NCBI GenBank assembly: GCA_009911175.1
Contig: QXWX01000127.1
Location: 1-16,363, forward strand
DNA length: 16,363 nucleotides
Direction: 5' to 3'
Origin: Lachnospiraceae bacterium
GTDB lineage: Bacteria; Bacillota_A; Clostridia; Lachnospirales; Lachnospiraceae
In this document: in pieces, positions 7,228-15,376 of the stretch
How the letters are laid out: every line of letters begins with the position of its first letter
Position numbering within the stretch: the stretch's first letter is position 1
Program-made: the position numbers and the translations under genes
Notes under the pieces: generated by a model
The model's input: the letters and a program-made list of their open reading frames with translations, nothing else
Database searches by the model: none
Told to the model about the DNA's origin: nothing

Positions 7228-7462
7228 GCAACGACACCTTCCTTTTTTCCTCGAAAATGCACCTTTTCATCTTGAAATTATGGAACCATTTGAAATGGGT
7301 ATACAACTCCAGCCACTTTCCCAGGTACATCCTGGAGACTTCCTTTTCTGTATACCCCATCTGCAGCCCCATGAACACCAGCCACGCAAAATCTAACTGT
7401 CTGCTTCCCTCTTCCGGCTCTTCTGATCCTGCGTGGTCTTCTCGTTTTTTAGTTCGAAACAC
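7217..7462 (-). CDS. Tail assembly chaperone C-terminal extension, made by -1 frameshift (gpT-like part)
   Basis: This frame has an ATG at 7462 but no visible ribosome binding site. It is best read as the -1 frame extension of the upstream chaperone gene. Crossing at the slippery site 7444-7450 adds 75 residues beginning REDHAGSEEPEEGSRQLDF and ending KRKVSLLDL, giving a fusion of about 207 residues. The part after the linker (DFAWLVFMGLQMGYTEKEVSRM) resembles the second tail-assembly chaperone segment of Gram-positive siphoviruses. In lambda the equivalent gpG-gpT fusion binds the tape measure protein and recruits tail tube subunits. Its stop codon lies within the 7201-7221 palindrome. Independent translation from 7462 is the less likely alternative. 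Confidence 0.85.
   Translation of the reverse strand: MFRTKKREDHAGSEEPEEGSRQLDFAWLVFMGLQMGYTEKEVSRMYLGKWLELYTHFKWFHNFKMKRCIFEEKRKVSLLDL
7382..7450 (-). promoter_or_regulatory. Programmed -1 ribosomal frameshift signal
   Basis: On the minus strand the zero-frame codons CTA AAA AAC form the slippery heptamer A AAA AAC (7450-7444) in exactly the right register. After a 7-base spacer, CCACGCA (7436-7430) can pair with TGCGTGG (7388-7382) across a 41-base loop, giving a possible stimulatory stem at the normal distance from the slip site. A slip makes the next codon CGA (Arg), entering the downstream frame. The heptamer and register are certain; the stimulatory stem is a candidate. Confidence 0.88.
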
Positions 7463-7839
7463 CGATAATATTCCTCGTGGAGCTTCAGCGCAAGTCTTAC
7501 CGGGCTGATATCCACCTTGCGGGCGATCTCATTCCTGGAATAAGATCGCGGCTCCCGGCCTTCCTTCTCCGCCGCGATCTCCTCGCCTTCATTTACCATG
7601 AAGAAGAGCGCCGTGTTCACGGCCGGGATATCCGGCATCTGAAATTCTGTCTCCACGTTTCCCTCTTCATCCATGACCTTTTCCCCTTCCGCATCCAGTA
7701 TCGGAACCCATGGGTAAATCTTTGTTTCAAATGTATCCAGGGATCCGAACTCATCCTGAATCTTTTCCAAGACCACCAGGTCACACTTAACCGGGTACTT
7801 TTCCCCGGACAGTTCAATATACTTTAATTCCTCAAACAT
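7393..7839 (-). CDS. Tail assembly chaperone (gpG-like)
   Basis: A 148-residue acidic protein in the slot between major tail protein and tape measure gene where siphoviruses encode the gpG-type chaperone. It starts MFEELKYIELSGEKYPVKCD and has a helical middle with DLVVLEKIQDEFGSLDTFE, typical of the Firmicutes phage chaperone family. AGGAGG is six bases before the ATG, and the gene follows the major tail protein stop by 14 bases. The in-frame slippery heptamer at codons 130-132 allows a fraction of ribosomes to shift to the -1 frame; the remainder stop after KSRKREADS. Confidence 0.88.
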   Translation of the reverse strand: MFEELKYIELSGEKYPVKCDLVVLEKIQDEFGSLDTFETKIYPWVPILDAEGEKVMDEEGNVETEFQMPDIPAVNTALFFMVNEGEEIAAEKEGREPRSYSRNEIARKVDISPVRLALKLHEEYYRCFELKNEKTTQDQKSRKREADS

Positions 7840-7853
7840 GTCTTACCTCCTGT

Positions 7854-8615
7854 TCAGACAGTCTCCCCGCCGTTTTCTTCTCCTCCTGTTTCCTCACCGC
7901 CCGATTCACCGCCGGTTGTTCCTCCACTGGTTCCTTCATCTTCCGTGCCATCGCCTCCGGGCTTTCCGCTCTCATCTACACCACCAGAAACCTCACCTTC
8001 TCCGGAGCCTCCTCCGCTTCCTGATTCTCCGCCCCCTTCCGGTGTCTGAGCCTGCTTGATTCCGGCCATTTCATCAATCCAGTCCTGGGCCTCCTTCTCC
8101 GTATCGTAGATCCTAGTTTCTTTCCACAGGTTATCATCAATCCCGATTGCCTGTCCTCCAATAGAAGGCGTCTGGTACTCAATGTTGTCCCCTTTCGTTT
8201 TGAAGCTCTCCTGCCCTTCCGCAAACTTCACTTTATAGATCCACATCGCAACATATTTCTTCAGGCCGTCCACCTTTTCATCCATATAGATCCCTAGCCC
8301 CACATAATTGGATGAATCCGTTGTCCTGTTTTTGATGGATGTACCGCTTTCCCCCTCTTTGGAAACCTCATGCCCAAACATGACCTTATGTGCCTGGATC
8401 GGCAGAGTATCTGTCCCCAGCGTTACGTCCGCGTACTTAAATTCCTTATCGGATTCTAATTTTTTGTTATCCGCAAACAGTGACCCCTCCGCATACTGCG
8501 GGCTGATATCCAATGCCATCGCTTTACCGCAAGTAAAGCCGTCCGTATACTTCGGAGTCCCCGCGCTTTCATCCAGTTTCGCTACCGTTGGTTTTGCTAA
8601 TCCTACATATGCCAT
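7854..8615 (-). CDS. Major tail protein (phi13 family type) with low-complexity C-terminus
   Basis: A 253-residue tail tube subunit. It begins MAYVGLAKPTVAKLDESAGT and includes SPQYAEGSLFADNKKLESD, TLGTDTLPIQAHKVMFGHE, then GLGIYMDEKVDGLKKYVAMW and IYKVKFAEGQESFKTKGDNI. These are characteristic of the TIGR01603/phi13 major tail family that polymerises around the tape measure. The folded part ends near residue 190. Residues 191-253 are almost only Gly, Glu, Ser, Thr and Asp, with no hydrophobic core. Many relatives carry an Ig-like domain at this end; here only the linker-like stretch is present. GGAGGAATAGGTT precedes the ATG. Confidence 0.93.
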   Translation of the reverse strand: MAYVGLAKPTVAKLDESAGTPKYTDGFTCGKAMALDISPQYAEGSLFADNKKLESDKEFKYADVTLGTDTLPIQAHKVMFGHEVSKEGESGTSIKNRTTDSSNYVGLGIYMDEKVDGLKKYVAMWIYKVKFAEGQESFKTKGDNIEYQTPSIGGQAIGIDDNLWKETRIYDTEKEAQDWIDEMAGIKQAQTPEGGGESGSGGGSGEGEVSGGVDESGKPGGDGTEDEGTSGGTTGGESGGEETGGEENGGETV

Positions 8616-8618
8616 AAC

Positions 8619-8954
8619 CTATTCCTCCAATTCTTCCTCAATGTCACACTCAAAGACGAGGTGACGCTTCTTCGCTTCTCTCAGTACCGTAACCTCTGGA
8701 TAGGTAAAGCCCTGCTGATGCAGCGCCCTCCGCACCTTGTTTTTCAGTTCGATGAAATTTTCTTCTGCCGGGACGTAAAGGTGTACCTGTACGCTTGCCC
8801 TGACTGCTGCCGGCGCATTGTCGGCATAAAAATCAGCCCTTTCGTCCGCGTAATTATACACAAAAAAATGTTCCTCACTGCCCTCATAGATATCCGGAGC
8901 GTGAGGAAATCCAAAGGGCTTGATCGCCGCTATGATCTTTTCAAATTCCGTCAT
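8619..8954 (-). CDS. Tail completion/terminator-type protein
   Basis: A 111-residue protein in the slot between the HK97 gp10-like gene and the major tail protein, where siphoviruses encode the tail terminator or completion factor. Starts MTEFEKIIAAIKPFGFPHAP. The central ASVQVHLYVPAEENFIELKN gives an alternating beta pattern followed by a helix (KVRRALHQQGFTYPE), and the C-terminus is acidic (DIEEELEE), as in the short Firmicutes phage proteins of this position. The ATG overlaps the previous stop (ATGA). The function is inferred mainly from position, length and pattern. Confidence 0.7.
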   Translation of the reverse strand: MTEFEKIIAAIKPFGFPHAPDIYEGSEEHFFVYNYADERADFYADNAPAAVRASVQVHLYVPAEENFIELKNKVRRALHQQGFTYPEVTVLREAKKRHLVFECDIEEELEE

Positions 8955-9346
8955 CCTTTTGTCTCCCTGTCAAATACTTCCTGCATCTTTTTCAGCACCG
9001 GCTCTTCCGCCGTATGGACGGCCGGCGTCAGGACAGGCGTTGCCGCCTGCCGTCCCCCAACGCCGTATTCCAGCGCTGCCATTTTCTCCATGTTCCGTAC
9101 CCCGTCTTTATCTTTCCCGGTAGGGCGCACGCAGATATAATACCCCATCTGGTTCCTGGATGCCCCGGACTGTTTTATGGAATCGACCATTGCCCCTGTG
9201 TCCCTATGGGCAGACGCACCCTTCACCACAGCGTCCTTCAAGATGGGAACGGCCTCTTCCAGCATCACCGGGGCCAGCCTCTCCGCATCCAGCGAAGAGA
9301 GTTCCTTCATCAGGTCGTCAATGCCTTCCACTTCAAACTGTGCCAT
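8951..9346 (-). CDS. HK97 gp10-like head-tail component
   Basis: A 131-residue protein with the gp10 landmarks: N-terminal FEVEGIDDLMKELSSLDAER, then ASAHRDTGAMVDSIKQSGAS (the DTG-hydrophobic-SI motif), an AALEYGVGGRQAATPVLTPA block and a C-terminal helix EPVLKKMQEVFDRE. This family functions in head-tail joining or tail completion. AAAGGAGG stands four bases before the ATG, within the end of the head-tail adaptor gene, which it overlaps by 14 bases. Confidence 0.92.
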   Translation of the reverse strand: MAQFEVEGIDDLMKELSSLDAERLAPVMLEEAVPILKDAVVKGASAHRDTGAMVDSIKQSGASRNQMGYYICVRPTGKDKDGVRNMEKMAALEYGVGGRQAATPVLTPAVHTAEEPVLKKMQEVFDRETKG

Positions 9347-9653
9347 TCTGCCTCCTTTCGCAGGTCAGGATCATACTCATGGACCTGTCCCGCCTGTATG
9401 TCCTCCTGACCTCGTAAATGCTTCCGTCTGATTCATCCATCAGACTACCCTCCCCGGAATAATTACAGGCCAGGATCTCAATATTCTGATCCGCCGTATA
9501 CCCTTCCTGTGATGCCAGGATCTCATCATTCCGGGTCACATCCGTAAAGCTGGCCGGGATGCTCTCTGAAAGCTCCCCCGCCGGCTGGTAAAACCCGTCT
9601 TTGTCCTGGGCGCTGTTTTCTTTTTTCAGCAATCGGATACTTCCATTCCACAT
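9333..9653 (-). CDS. Phage head-tail adaptor (head closure) protein
   Basis: A 106-residue beta-rich protein of the phage head-tail joining family (SPP1 gp16/HK97 gp7 type). Begins MWNGSIRLLKKENSAQDKDG, includes SFTDVTRNDEILASQEGYTA and ends with SIYEVRRTYRRDRSMSMILT, the usual final strand pattern of the family. It should seal the portal channel and provide the surface for tail attachment. Its ATG overlaps the stop of the upstream connector gene (TGATG). Confidence 0.88.
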   Translation of the reverse strand: MWNGSIRLLKKENSAQDKDGFYQPAGELSESIPASFTDVTRNDEILASQEGYTADQNIEILACNYSGEGSLMDESDGSIYEVRRTYRRDRSMSMILTCERRQNGTV

Positions 9654-9931
9654 CAGGAACCACCTTCTTCCAGGGAAAGCCGGAATACTTTCTTCCGATA
9701 GAGCTGCAGGTACTTCTCCGTATCCGTGCGGTCGTTTCCCAGGTATGCCTTTACATACAGGCTGACCGCCGTGACCACGCCCTCATAGTCATCCGTATTT
9801 GCAAGGAGCCGTTCCGGAACCCCGGAGGCGGCCATATCCGCCAGGCAGTCTTTGATATACAGCTCAATGTCCGCATCATAGACTGTAACGGATCCCGCAA
9901 TCCCGCATCTGTTTTTCACGATTTCTAACAT
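9653..9931 (-). CDS. Head-tail connector protein (gp6-like)
   Basis: A 92-residue, largely helical protein: MLEIVKNRCGIAGSVTVYDA, IELYIKDCLADMAASGVPER, then VVTAVSLYVKAYLGNDRTDT and EKYLQLYRKKVFRLSLEE. The helix order (two short N-terminal helices, a long helix ending in a small-residue/ND turn, and a C-terminal tyrosine-rich helix) matches the HK97 gp6 connector that forms a ring beneath the portal. It lies 33 bases after the capsid gene, with AGGAG about 11 bases before the ATG. Confidence 0.88.
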   Translation of the reverse strand: MLEIVKNRCGIAGSVTVYDADIELYIKDCLADMAASGVPERLLANTDDYEGVVTAVSLYVKAYLGNDRTDTEKYLQLYRKKVFRLSLEEGGS

Positions 9932-9964
9932 GATATCTCATCTCCTGCTGCCTGACGGCCATTC

Positions 9965-11182
9965 TTATTTTGCTGCCGGCGTTTCCCCGCCTGCTACTGA
10001 TGCATCGTCGATCGTGATCTCCCCGTTCACAAACGCCTGGTCATCCTTCATCTGGCAGTCCTCCCGTTCAATCGCCCGGAACAAGGTCAGGTCCTCCTCA
10101 AAAGCGTTCAGGCTTCCCGCTGAGGCAATGTTGGAGGAAATGATCGTAAGCTGCTTCCTGTCGAAGAACTTGATCCCTTCTTTCAGGTCACCGATGACCA
10201 TCGGTATCTTCCTCTTCTTTGCCGTAGCTACGTCAGAAGGGAAATCCGCATTCGGGATCACTTCCACCGGGACCACCGTTGCGCCGGCGCAAAGCCGCAT
10301 CTGCATCGGGTCGACCGGATTCGGCTGCAATAAATACTTCCCGTCGGAATCTTTGAGCGTATCCAGATACTGCAGCCCGTCATCATTCGTCACAATCCTG
10401 GATGTGGACTTGAAAGCCGCTCCCAGTGTAACGTTCAGTGCCTTCTTGATATCGTCCAGCCCGGACAATGCCGTTTTTTCCTTCTTATTGATCACGGTAC
10501 GGATGATCTGATTCCTGGTCACACGGGATTCGTCACCGATCCAGGTGATCAGCACAGAGCTGATGTTGGCGTCAGAATCCTCAAACAGCTCATTGGTCAC
10601 CGGGAAATATCCCGCATACTTTTTGATCTCATAATCCATCCGCTCAAACTGCGGGGTATCCTTCTTTGGAACCTTTCCGCCCTCCCCGATCTGGGTGAAG
10701 CCGGTCTGCTGCGTCCTCTTTTTAAATGTCCTGGAACCTTTATTCGTGGCAACAGACTCCACATCCACCAGATTGATCAGGGACGCCTTCGCCTCCCGTC
10801 TTTCGTTAATCCTTGTCTGGATGTCCTCCGGTACCGTATACCCGCCGTCCGGATTGCTGCCCTCGCTCATATCATCAGACACCCGGAACCTTCTCCTTGC
10901 GGCATTGGCAAACTCATGCACGGCATCTTTCGGAACTCCAGGCTCTTCCGGATCTGTCCCCCCTGACGGAGCTGTCTCTGCGGTGCCTGCTGCCGCGCGG
11001 TTCTGCATTTCCTCCAGGCCATCATCATCCAGGTCTTTGAGCAGGTCAAACTTATTCTGCATTTCTTTCAGTTCATTCTTCTCTGCCAGTGCCTCCTCCA
11101 GGCTTCCTGCTGCTACCAGGTTCTGGATCGCCAGCTTCTTTTCATTGATCGCATTCAGTAATTCCAATAACTTTTTATTCAT
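9965..11182 (-). CDS. Major capsid protein, HK97 fold
   Basis: A 405-residue capsid protein. Residues 1-65 or so are a charged coiled coil (MNKKLLELLNAINEKKLAIQ), the delta/scaffolding part usually cut off by the prohead protease. An Ala/Gly/Pro-rich linker follows, and the mature subunit probably begins near residues 90-115 before GGYTVPEDIQTRINERREAK. Further landmarks are SLINLVDVESVATNKGSRTF (N-arm and E-loop region), YEIKKYAGYFPVTNELFEDS (spine helix entry) and LKEGIKFFDRKQLTIISSN near the end (A/P domain). I use the ATG at 11182 because GGGAG lies eight bases before it; a GTG at 11200 is also in frame. It directly follows the ClpP-like protease. Confidence 0.95.
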   Translation of the reverse strand: MNKKLLELLNAINEKKLAIQNLVAAGSLEEALAEKNELKEMQNKFDLLKDLDDDGLEEMQNRAAAGTAETAPSGGTDPEEPGVPKDAVHEFANAARRRFRVSDDMSEGSNPDGGYTVPEDIQTRINERREAKASLINLVDVESVATNKGSRTFKKRTQQTGFTQIGEGGKVPKKDTPQFERMDYEIKKYAGYFPVTNELFEDSDANISSVLITWIGDESRVTRNQIIRTVINKKEKTALSGLDDIKKALNVTLGAAFKSTSRIVTNDDGLQYLDTLKDSDGKYLLQPNPVDPMQMRLCAGATVVPVEVIPNADFPSDVATAKKRKIPMVIGDLKEGIKFFDRKQLTIISSNIASAGSLNAFEEDLTLFRAIEREDCQMKDDQAFVNGEITIDDASVAGGETPAAK

Positions 11183-11210
11183 CTTGTTTCTCCCTTCCAC
11201 GAAGAAAGAC

Positions 11211-11882
11211 TTAGACGCCGTACAGCTCCAAGTCTCCCAGAATCTCTTTTTTCAGTTTCTCGTTTTGATCGGCTTCCGCCTTTTCCTGGATGACCCTCTG
11301 CCGGATCTCTTCCGTCAGCCGGAGTCCGTCATAGGCATTTGTGACCTGCATCCCGGCCCCCAGGGTTTCATCCGCAAATCCCATCTCGATCGCCTGGTTT
11401 GCCGTCAGCCAGGTCTCCCGGTCCATGATCTTCAAGATCTCTTCCAGGGGTTTCCCGGACTTCTCCGAGTAAGAACTGGCCAGCGCTGCGTTCAGCTCCT
11501 TCAATGCCTTGGCCCGCTTTTCATACAGGTGATAATCTCCGCTTGTGTACCCGCTTCCGGTTACGTTGTGGATCATGATCATCCCCACCGGGCTGATCAG
11601 TACACGGGCGGCCCCCATGGCCGCCACACCGGCAGCACTGCCCGCCAGGCTGTCGATCTCCGCAACAGAGTTCTTACATTTTCTCAGGAGCGTGTAGATC
11701 TCCTGGCCTGCGTATACATCCCCGCCCCCACTGTTCACGAGCACGCGCAGCTCCTCCCCCGGATCCAGCGTATCAATTACGGACTTGATATCGTTCGGGC
11801 ATGTAGATTCCCATTCCAGCCAGTCATAGATCCATTTGGTATCATTGTTGATAATGTCACCCCTGATCTTCGCTTCCTTCAT
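11211..11882 (-). CDS. ClpP-like prohead protease
   Basis: A 223-residue serine protease of the ClpP/SppA-type phage group, which removes the capsid protein's N-terminal segment during maturation. Seen from the ATG at 11882: LRVLVNSGGGDVYAGQEIYT (oxyanion-side glycine motif, residues 46-64), SLAGSAAGVAAMGAARVLIS with catalytic Ser near 82, GMIMIHN with His 105, and MDRETWLTANQAIEMGFADE with the likely Asp 154. The triad thus looks complete. AGGTGAAGGAA is just upstream of this ATG; a GTG at 11891 would add three residues. It overlaps the end of the portal gene. Confidence 0.93.
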   Translation of the reverse strand: MKEAKIRGDIINNDTKWIYDWLEWESTCPNDIKSVIDTLDPGEELRVLVNSGGGDVYAGQEIYTLLRKCKNSVAEIDSLAGSAAGVAAMGAARVLISPVGMIMIHNVTGSGYTSGDYHLYEKRAKALKELNAALASSYSEKSGKPLEEILKIMDRETWLTANQAIEMGFADETLGAGMQVTNAYDGLRLTEEIRQRVIQEKAEADQNEKLKKEILGDLELYGV

Positions 11883-13143
11883 TTCCTTCACCTTCTTTCC
11901 TGTATTGCTGTCCTATCATAGTGATCGGCATATAGTTTCCATTCACCATCAGGATATCGCCTCCATCCTTCTGCGGAAGATCCAGATATTCCCTTGCCTC
12001 GTTTGCCGTATAGATGCCATTATTTACCGCAGACGCCAGATTTTCCATCTGTGTTTTCGAATCTGTCCGGAGGATCACTTTTTCATTGTATTTATAGTAA
12101 TACCCTTCCCTGATCTCCTTCGGGTTCAGACATTTATAATTGATCTCCTCTTCATACGCCTTCATCCGGTATGACATGGTATCTACTAAAAAAGCCAGCT
12201 GCTGCGTCTCACTGTTGGCATAGCTGGACTTTTCATAATTGTTGATCTGGTTCGGTTTGATCCCGAAAGCCCCGGCGATCTGCAGCGCCGAATATTTCCG
12301 CAGTTCAAAGAACTGGGCGTCTGTCAGGCTCATGTTCAGCGGCTTCAATTCCAGCCCGATCGGAACCGGTACGATCTTCCCGGCATTTTTGCTCCCGGTT
12401 AGATATTTTTCATACCGGTTCTGCAGTTCCTTCCGCCGCTTTCCATCCAGCTCACCTGCCGGAAAATACATCACCGCGCTTGCAGTCAGCCCTTGCTCAT
12501 AGAGATGGTTCATGAAGTTCTGGCTTTCCAGCGCCCCGTCAATGGATGAGCCTATGATCTTCCTGACCGGCTCCCCCATGATCCCATTCAGACTGTACCC
12601 TGTCTTAAAATGCAGGACATCCTCCTGGGGGAATACATACAGTTCCCCTGTCTTCGCATCCGTGTACTGGTAATACAGCTTTCCCTTTTCCCGGAAGATT
12701 CCCGCGTCGTCCATCAGCACGGTGACGTCAGAAGACGGCATCAGCCACAATCCATAGTTTATGACCTCCCCGCCATACCGATCCGCAAGGAAGTTCCTCT
12801 GGATCCATACATACGCATTTCCGTAATGCTGACAGTTCAGCTCAACGGAAGACCACAGCGTGGTGGGCGTCATGACCGGGTTCGGCCGGACTGTCAAAAG
12901 CCTTGTCATATCTGTCGGTTCCGCCCGGATCTTCCCCTCCGGTGTGTCCTGATAATATTTTAGCGGCAGCTTTCCCATCGTCTCCGACAGCATTTTCATG
13001 CAGGTGAAGTAAGTCACCTCACTGATCTTCCGCTTATCCCTGGTTGTGATCCCCAGCCAGTCCAGCAGTTCCTCATCATCCATATTTACCGTCGGCATGG
13101 TCAATGCCGTCCATGCATTCCTGATTCTGTTCCACATCCCCAT
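11857..13143 (-). CDS. Portal protein, HK97 family
   Basis: A 428-residue portal, the dodecameric ring through which DNA is packaged and ejected. Landmarks are ISEVTYFTCMKMLSETMGKL near the N-terminus, NPVMTPTTLWSSVELNCQHY, NAYVWIQRN, and the clip/wing pattern QIAGAFGIKPNQINNYEKSS followed by YANSETQQLAFLVDTM, all typical of the Phage_portal (PF04860) group. The ATG at 13143 lies two bases beyond the large terminase stop with GAGTGGTGATT upstream; GTG codons at 13152 and 13149 are alternative starts. The acidic, glycine-containing C-terminus overlaps the protease gene. Confidence 0.95.
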   Translation of the reverse strand: MGMWNRIRNAWTALTMPTVNMDDEELLDWLGITTRDKRKISEVTYFTCMKMLSETMGKLPLKYYQDTPEGKIRAEPTDMTRLLTVRPNPVMTPTTLWSSVELNCQHYGNAYVWIQRNFLADRYGGEVINYGLWLMPSSDVTVLMDDAGIFREKGKLYYQYTDAKTGELYVFPQEDVLHFKTGYSLNGIMGEPVRKIIGSSIDGALESQNFMNHLYEQGLTASAVMYFPAGELDGKRRKELQNRYEKYLTGSKNAGKIVPVPIGLELKPLNMSLTDAQFFELRKYSALQIAGAFGIKPNQINNYEKSSYANSETQQLAFLVDTMSYRMKAYEEEINYKCLNPKEIREGYYYKYNEKVILRTDSKTQMENLASAVNNGIYTANEAREYLDLPQKDGGDILMVNGNYMPITMIGQQYRKEGEGNEGSEDQG

Positions 13144-13145
13144 AA

Positions 13146-14900
13146 TCACCACTCACTTTCTAAAAACGCATCAATTGAATCCAGAAAATCTGTTCCAAAT
13201 GTGTGATACAACGCCAGCTTATATGCGCACAGTATCGCGTCCACCGGGTCGATCCTCTTTGTTGTTGCATCCTTATCAATCTTGATCAGTCCCTGGTTCT
13301 GCCGGATTACCGCATTACTCATGGAATAATTCAAAAGCGGATTATAAGTGTACAAAATATTCCTGCAGTACACCTGCTCTCTGAAGCCCTGGGTCGATTC
13401 ATTCAGTGACTTATGGCTCTGGAATACCTCTTCCACGGTGTAGCCTTCGTCCGACAAGTCCATCATCAGCTTGGCTGCATTGGCCGGATCGAAGCAAAGG
13501 CACTCGATCTTCCATTCATTTTTTTCGCAGGTCTCCAATACATACTTCATAACAGCGCTCTGGTCCACGATCGGCGTGTTCGTCACTGTCAGGAATCCCA
13601 TCCGTTCCCATGCGTCATAATCGACTTTGTCTTTGGCCTTTCTTTCCATCAGCTTCTCACGGTTCGGAATGAAGGAATGGGAGTATACGATATACTTCAC
13701 GATCTCTTTTCCTTCGGCATCAAACTCACCGGACTTGTATGGAATGATAAATGCTATTGAGGTCAGGTCCGTCTTTGCGGACATATCAAAGCCCACATAT
13801 ACGCTCATACCGCGGGTATCTATCAGGATCACGTCTGTCTCACAGGCTTTCCACTTCGCCATATCCATGTAGCCGTTCTCTTTGGCCTGCACCCAGACGT
13901 TTAAGCACTTCGTCAGGAAGGCCGTCATATGCTCCGGAATTTCCTTTGCGATCTTATACTCTTCCCGGATCTTTTCCTTCCCTTCTTCATACGTCATGCG
14001 GATCGGGTTTGCCTTTTCCCAGAGGCTTTCATCATCCAGCCCGCCGATATCCTCATAGTCCTCCGAATCCATCTCGCATATATCAACCAGGTATTCCTCA
14101 TTCTCCACATCCGAATCCGGATCCAATATTTTGGAGCAGTAGGTATATTCCGTCACATAACAGGGATATGTCAGATCCATCCCCGCCGTTGTGATGATCA
14201 TGAGCAGCGGCTCCTTTGTATTGGATCCAAGCCCCAGGTCATAAAATTCTGTTGTCTTGTGTTGATGATACTCATCAATACAGATTCCCGCTGGATTGGT
14301 TCCGTCCCCTGATTTTCCATCCTCTTTACTCAGCGCCCTTATGAAGCTCCCTGACCTGATATGTACGATAGAATCCCTCGTTACATTGAATTTTCCGCGC
14401 AGCGGCGATCCCCGGAGCATCAATCCAGCCTCGTTAAATACAATCTTGGACTGCTCTCTTTTCACACCGGCTGTATAAAATTCACAGAGTTCTTTGTTCT
14501 TGGCCGCCATCACAGAAATCTCATAAAGGGCGATCCCCGCCTCTTCCTGGGATTTTGCATTTTTACGGGCTACCTCTGTAAAGGATTTCTTAAAACGCCG
14601 CCTTCCATCCTTTTTCCGCTTCCATCCGTACAGCTGGCAGATCCGGAACTGCTGCCAGTCTGTCAGGTTGATCGGCTCCCCGGACAAAACGCCTTTTGAA
14701 TGACGCAGAAGCGCAAACCAGTCTATGATGTTCTTTGCGGAATCTTCGTTCCAGTAATAGGGATAGTCCTGGTCTGTCTCAAATTTCTCTGCGTCAGCAA
14801 GAAACCTCTGGCAGGCCCACTTGTGCTTTTTACAGCTGATAATTTCCCCTGTCATGCACCTCTTCGCATACTGTTTGATATTCTCATATACTTCCATCAT
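13146..14900 (-). CDS. Terminase large subunit
   Basis: A 584-residue DNA packaging motor. The ATPase part has EVARKNAKSQ (residues 109-118) in the Walker A position, ICIDEYHQH (207-214) as Walker B with catalytic Glu 210, and LLMIITTAG (232-240) as the coupling (motif III) strand. The nuclease part has VGFDMSAKTDLTS with Asp 372, CLCFDPANA with Asp 471, and DPVDAILCAY with Asp 554, consistent with an RNase-H-like two-metal site. Length and order match the Terminase_1 family that partners P27-type small subunits. The ATG overlaps the small subunit stop (ATGA). The P-loop glycine before the lysine is replaced by alanine, a variant that need not affect function. Confidence 0.96.
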   Translation of the reverse strand: MMEVYENIKQYAKRCMTGEIISCKKHKWACQRFLADAEKFETDQDYPYYWNEDSAKNIIDWFALLRHSKGVLSGEPINLTDWQQFRICQLYGWKRKKDGRRRFKKSFTEVARKNAKSQEEAGIALYEISVMAAKNKELCEFYTAGVKREQSKIVFNEAGLMLRGSPLRGKFNVTRDSIVHIRSGSFIRALSKEDGKSGDGTNPAGICIDEYHQHKTTEFYDLGLGSNTKEPLLMIITTAGMDLTYPCYVTEYTYCSKILDPDSDVENEEYLVDICEMDSEDYEDIGGLDDESLWEKANPIRMTYEEGKEKIREEYKIAKEIPEHMTAFLTKCLNVWVQAKENGYMDMAKWKACETDVILIDTRGMSVYVGFDMSAKTDLTSIAFIIPYKSGEFDAEGKEIVKYIVYSHSFIPNREKLMERKAKDKVDYDAWERMGFLTVTNTPIVDQSAVMKYVLETCEKNEWKIECLCFDPANAAKLMMDLSDEGYTVEEVFQSHKSLNESTQGFREQVYCRNILYTYNPLLNYSMSNAVIRQNQGLIKIDKDATTKRIDPVDAILCAYKLALYHTFGTDFLDSIDAFLESEW

Positions 14901-15376
14901 ATGCCAAATTCTTCCATGATCTCATCCTCTTTTCTGTCCCTTTTGTTCACCGCTGCCTTCAGCCTGGAATCAATCGTCAGCCCGCACAGGGAAGCGAAAT
15001 GCCGCATCTCCGAAGCATAGGTCTTCTGGATATCAACCAGAGGATTTTTGACTGTGATCGTCCCGGTCCTGGTCTCACGCTCTATGCAGTAATCCTGATC
15101 CCGCATGGCTTCCGTCACTTTGATATAGTTGGCGTAGGCGTTGCAGTATCCACCCAGGTTGGAGTAGTCCAGGTTCCCTACAATGTCGATCTGGTTCAGC
15201 TCCTTGACGATCCGGCGCCACTCTTTTCTTGCCACATCATTTATCATCCATTTCGGCGGGGTTTTCAGCTGGTTCCTTCCAGTGGTCACATACCGCTCTT
15301 CCTGCTTTCTTTTCTGCTTTTCATCCTTCGTGTTGTGGGCGCTCTGCATGTCCACGATCTTCCTTGGCCTTCCCAT
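14897..15376 (-). CDS. Terminase small subunit, P27 family
   Basis: A 159-residue DNA-recognition subunit of the packaging enzyme. The N-terminus MGRPRKIVDMQSAHNTKDEK is the conserved basic GRPRK start of the P27 group. The helical core includes PPKWMINDVARKEWRRIVKE, SNLGGYCNAYANYIKVTEAM and VKNPLVDIQKTYASEMRHFA, the last being the family's PLV-hydrophobic motif, followed by LCGLTIDSRLKAAV. I start at 15376 because AAAGGAGG lies about ten bases upstream; the open frame reaches back to 15472, but that extension has no family resemblance. It overlaps the large subunit by four bases. Confidence 0.95.
   Translation of the reverse strand: MGRPRKIVDMQSAHNTKDEKQKRKQEERYVTTGRNQLKTPPKWMINDVARKEWRRIVKELNQIDIVGNLDYSNLGGYCNAYANYIKVTEAMRDQDYCIERETRTGTITVKNPLVDIQKTYASEMRHFASLCGLTIDSRLKAAVNKRDRKEDEIMEEFGI

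Noticed and set aside
10695..11921. 408-codon plus-strand frame
   Set aside because: Antisense to capsid and protease genes; the serine-rich start mirrors coiled-coil codons of the capsid gene, and there is no ribosome site or domain.
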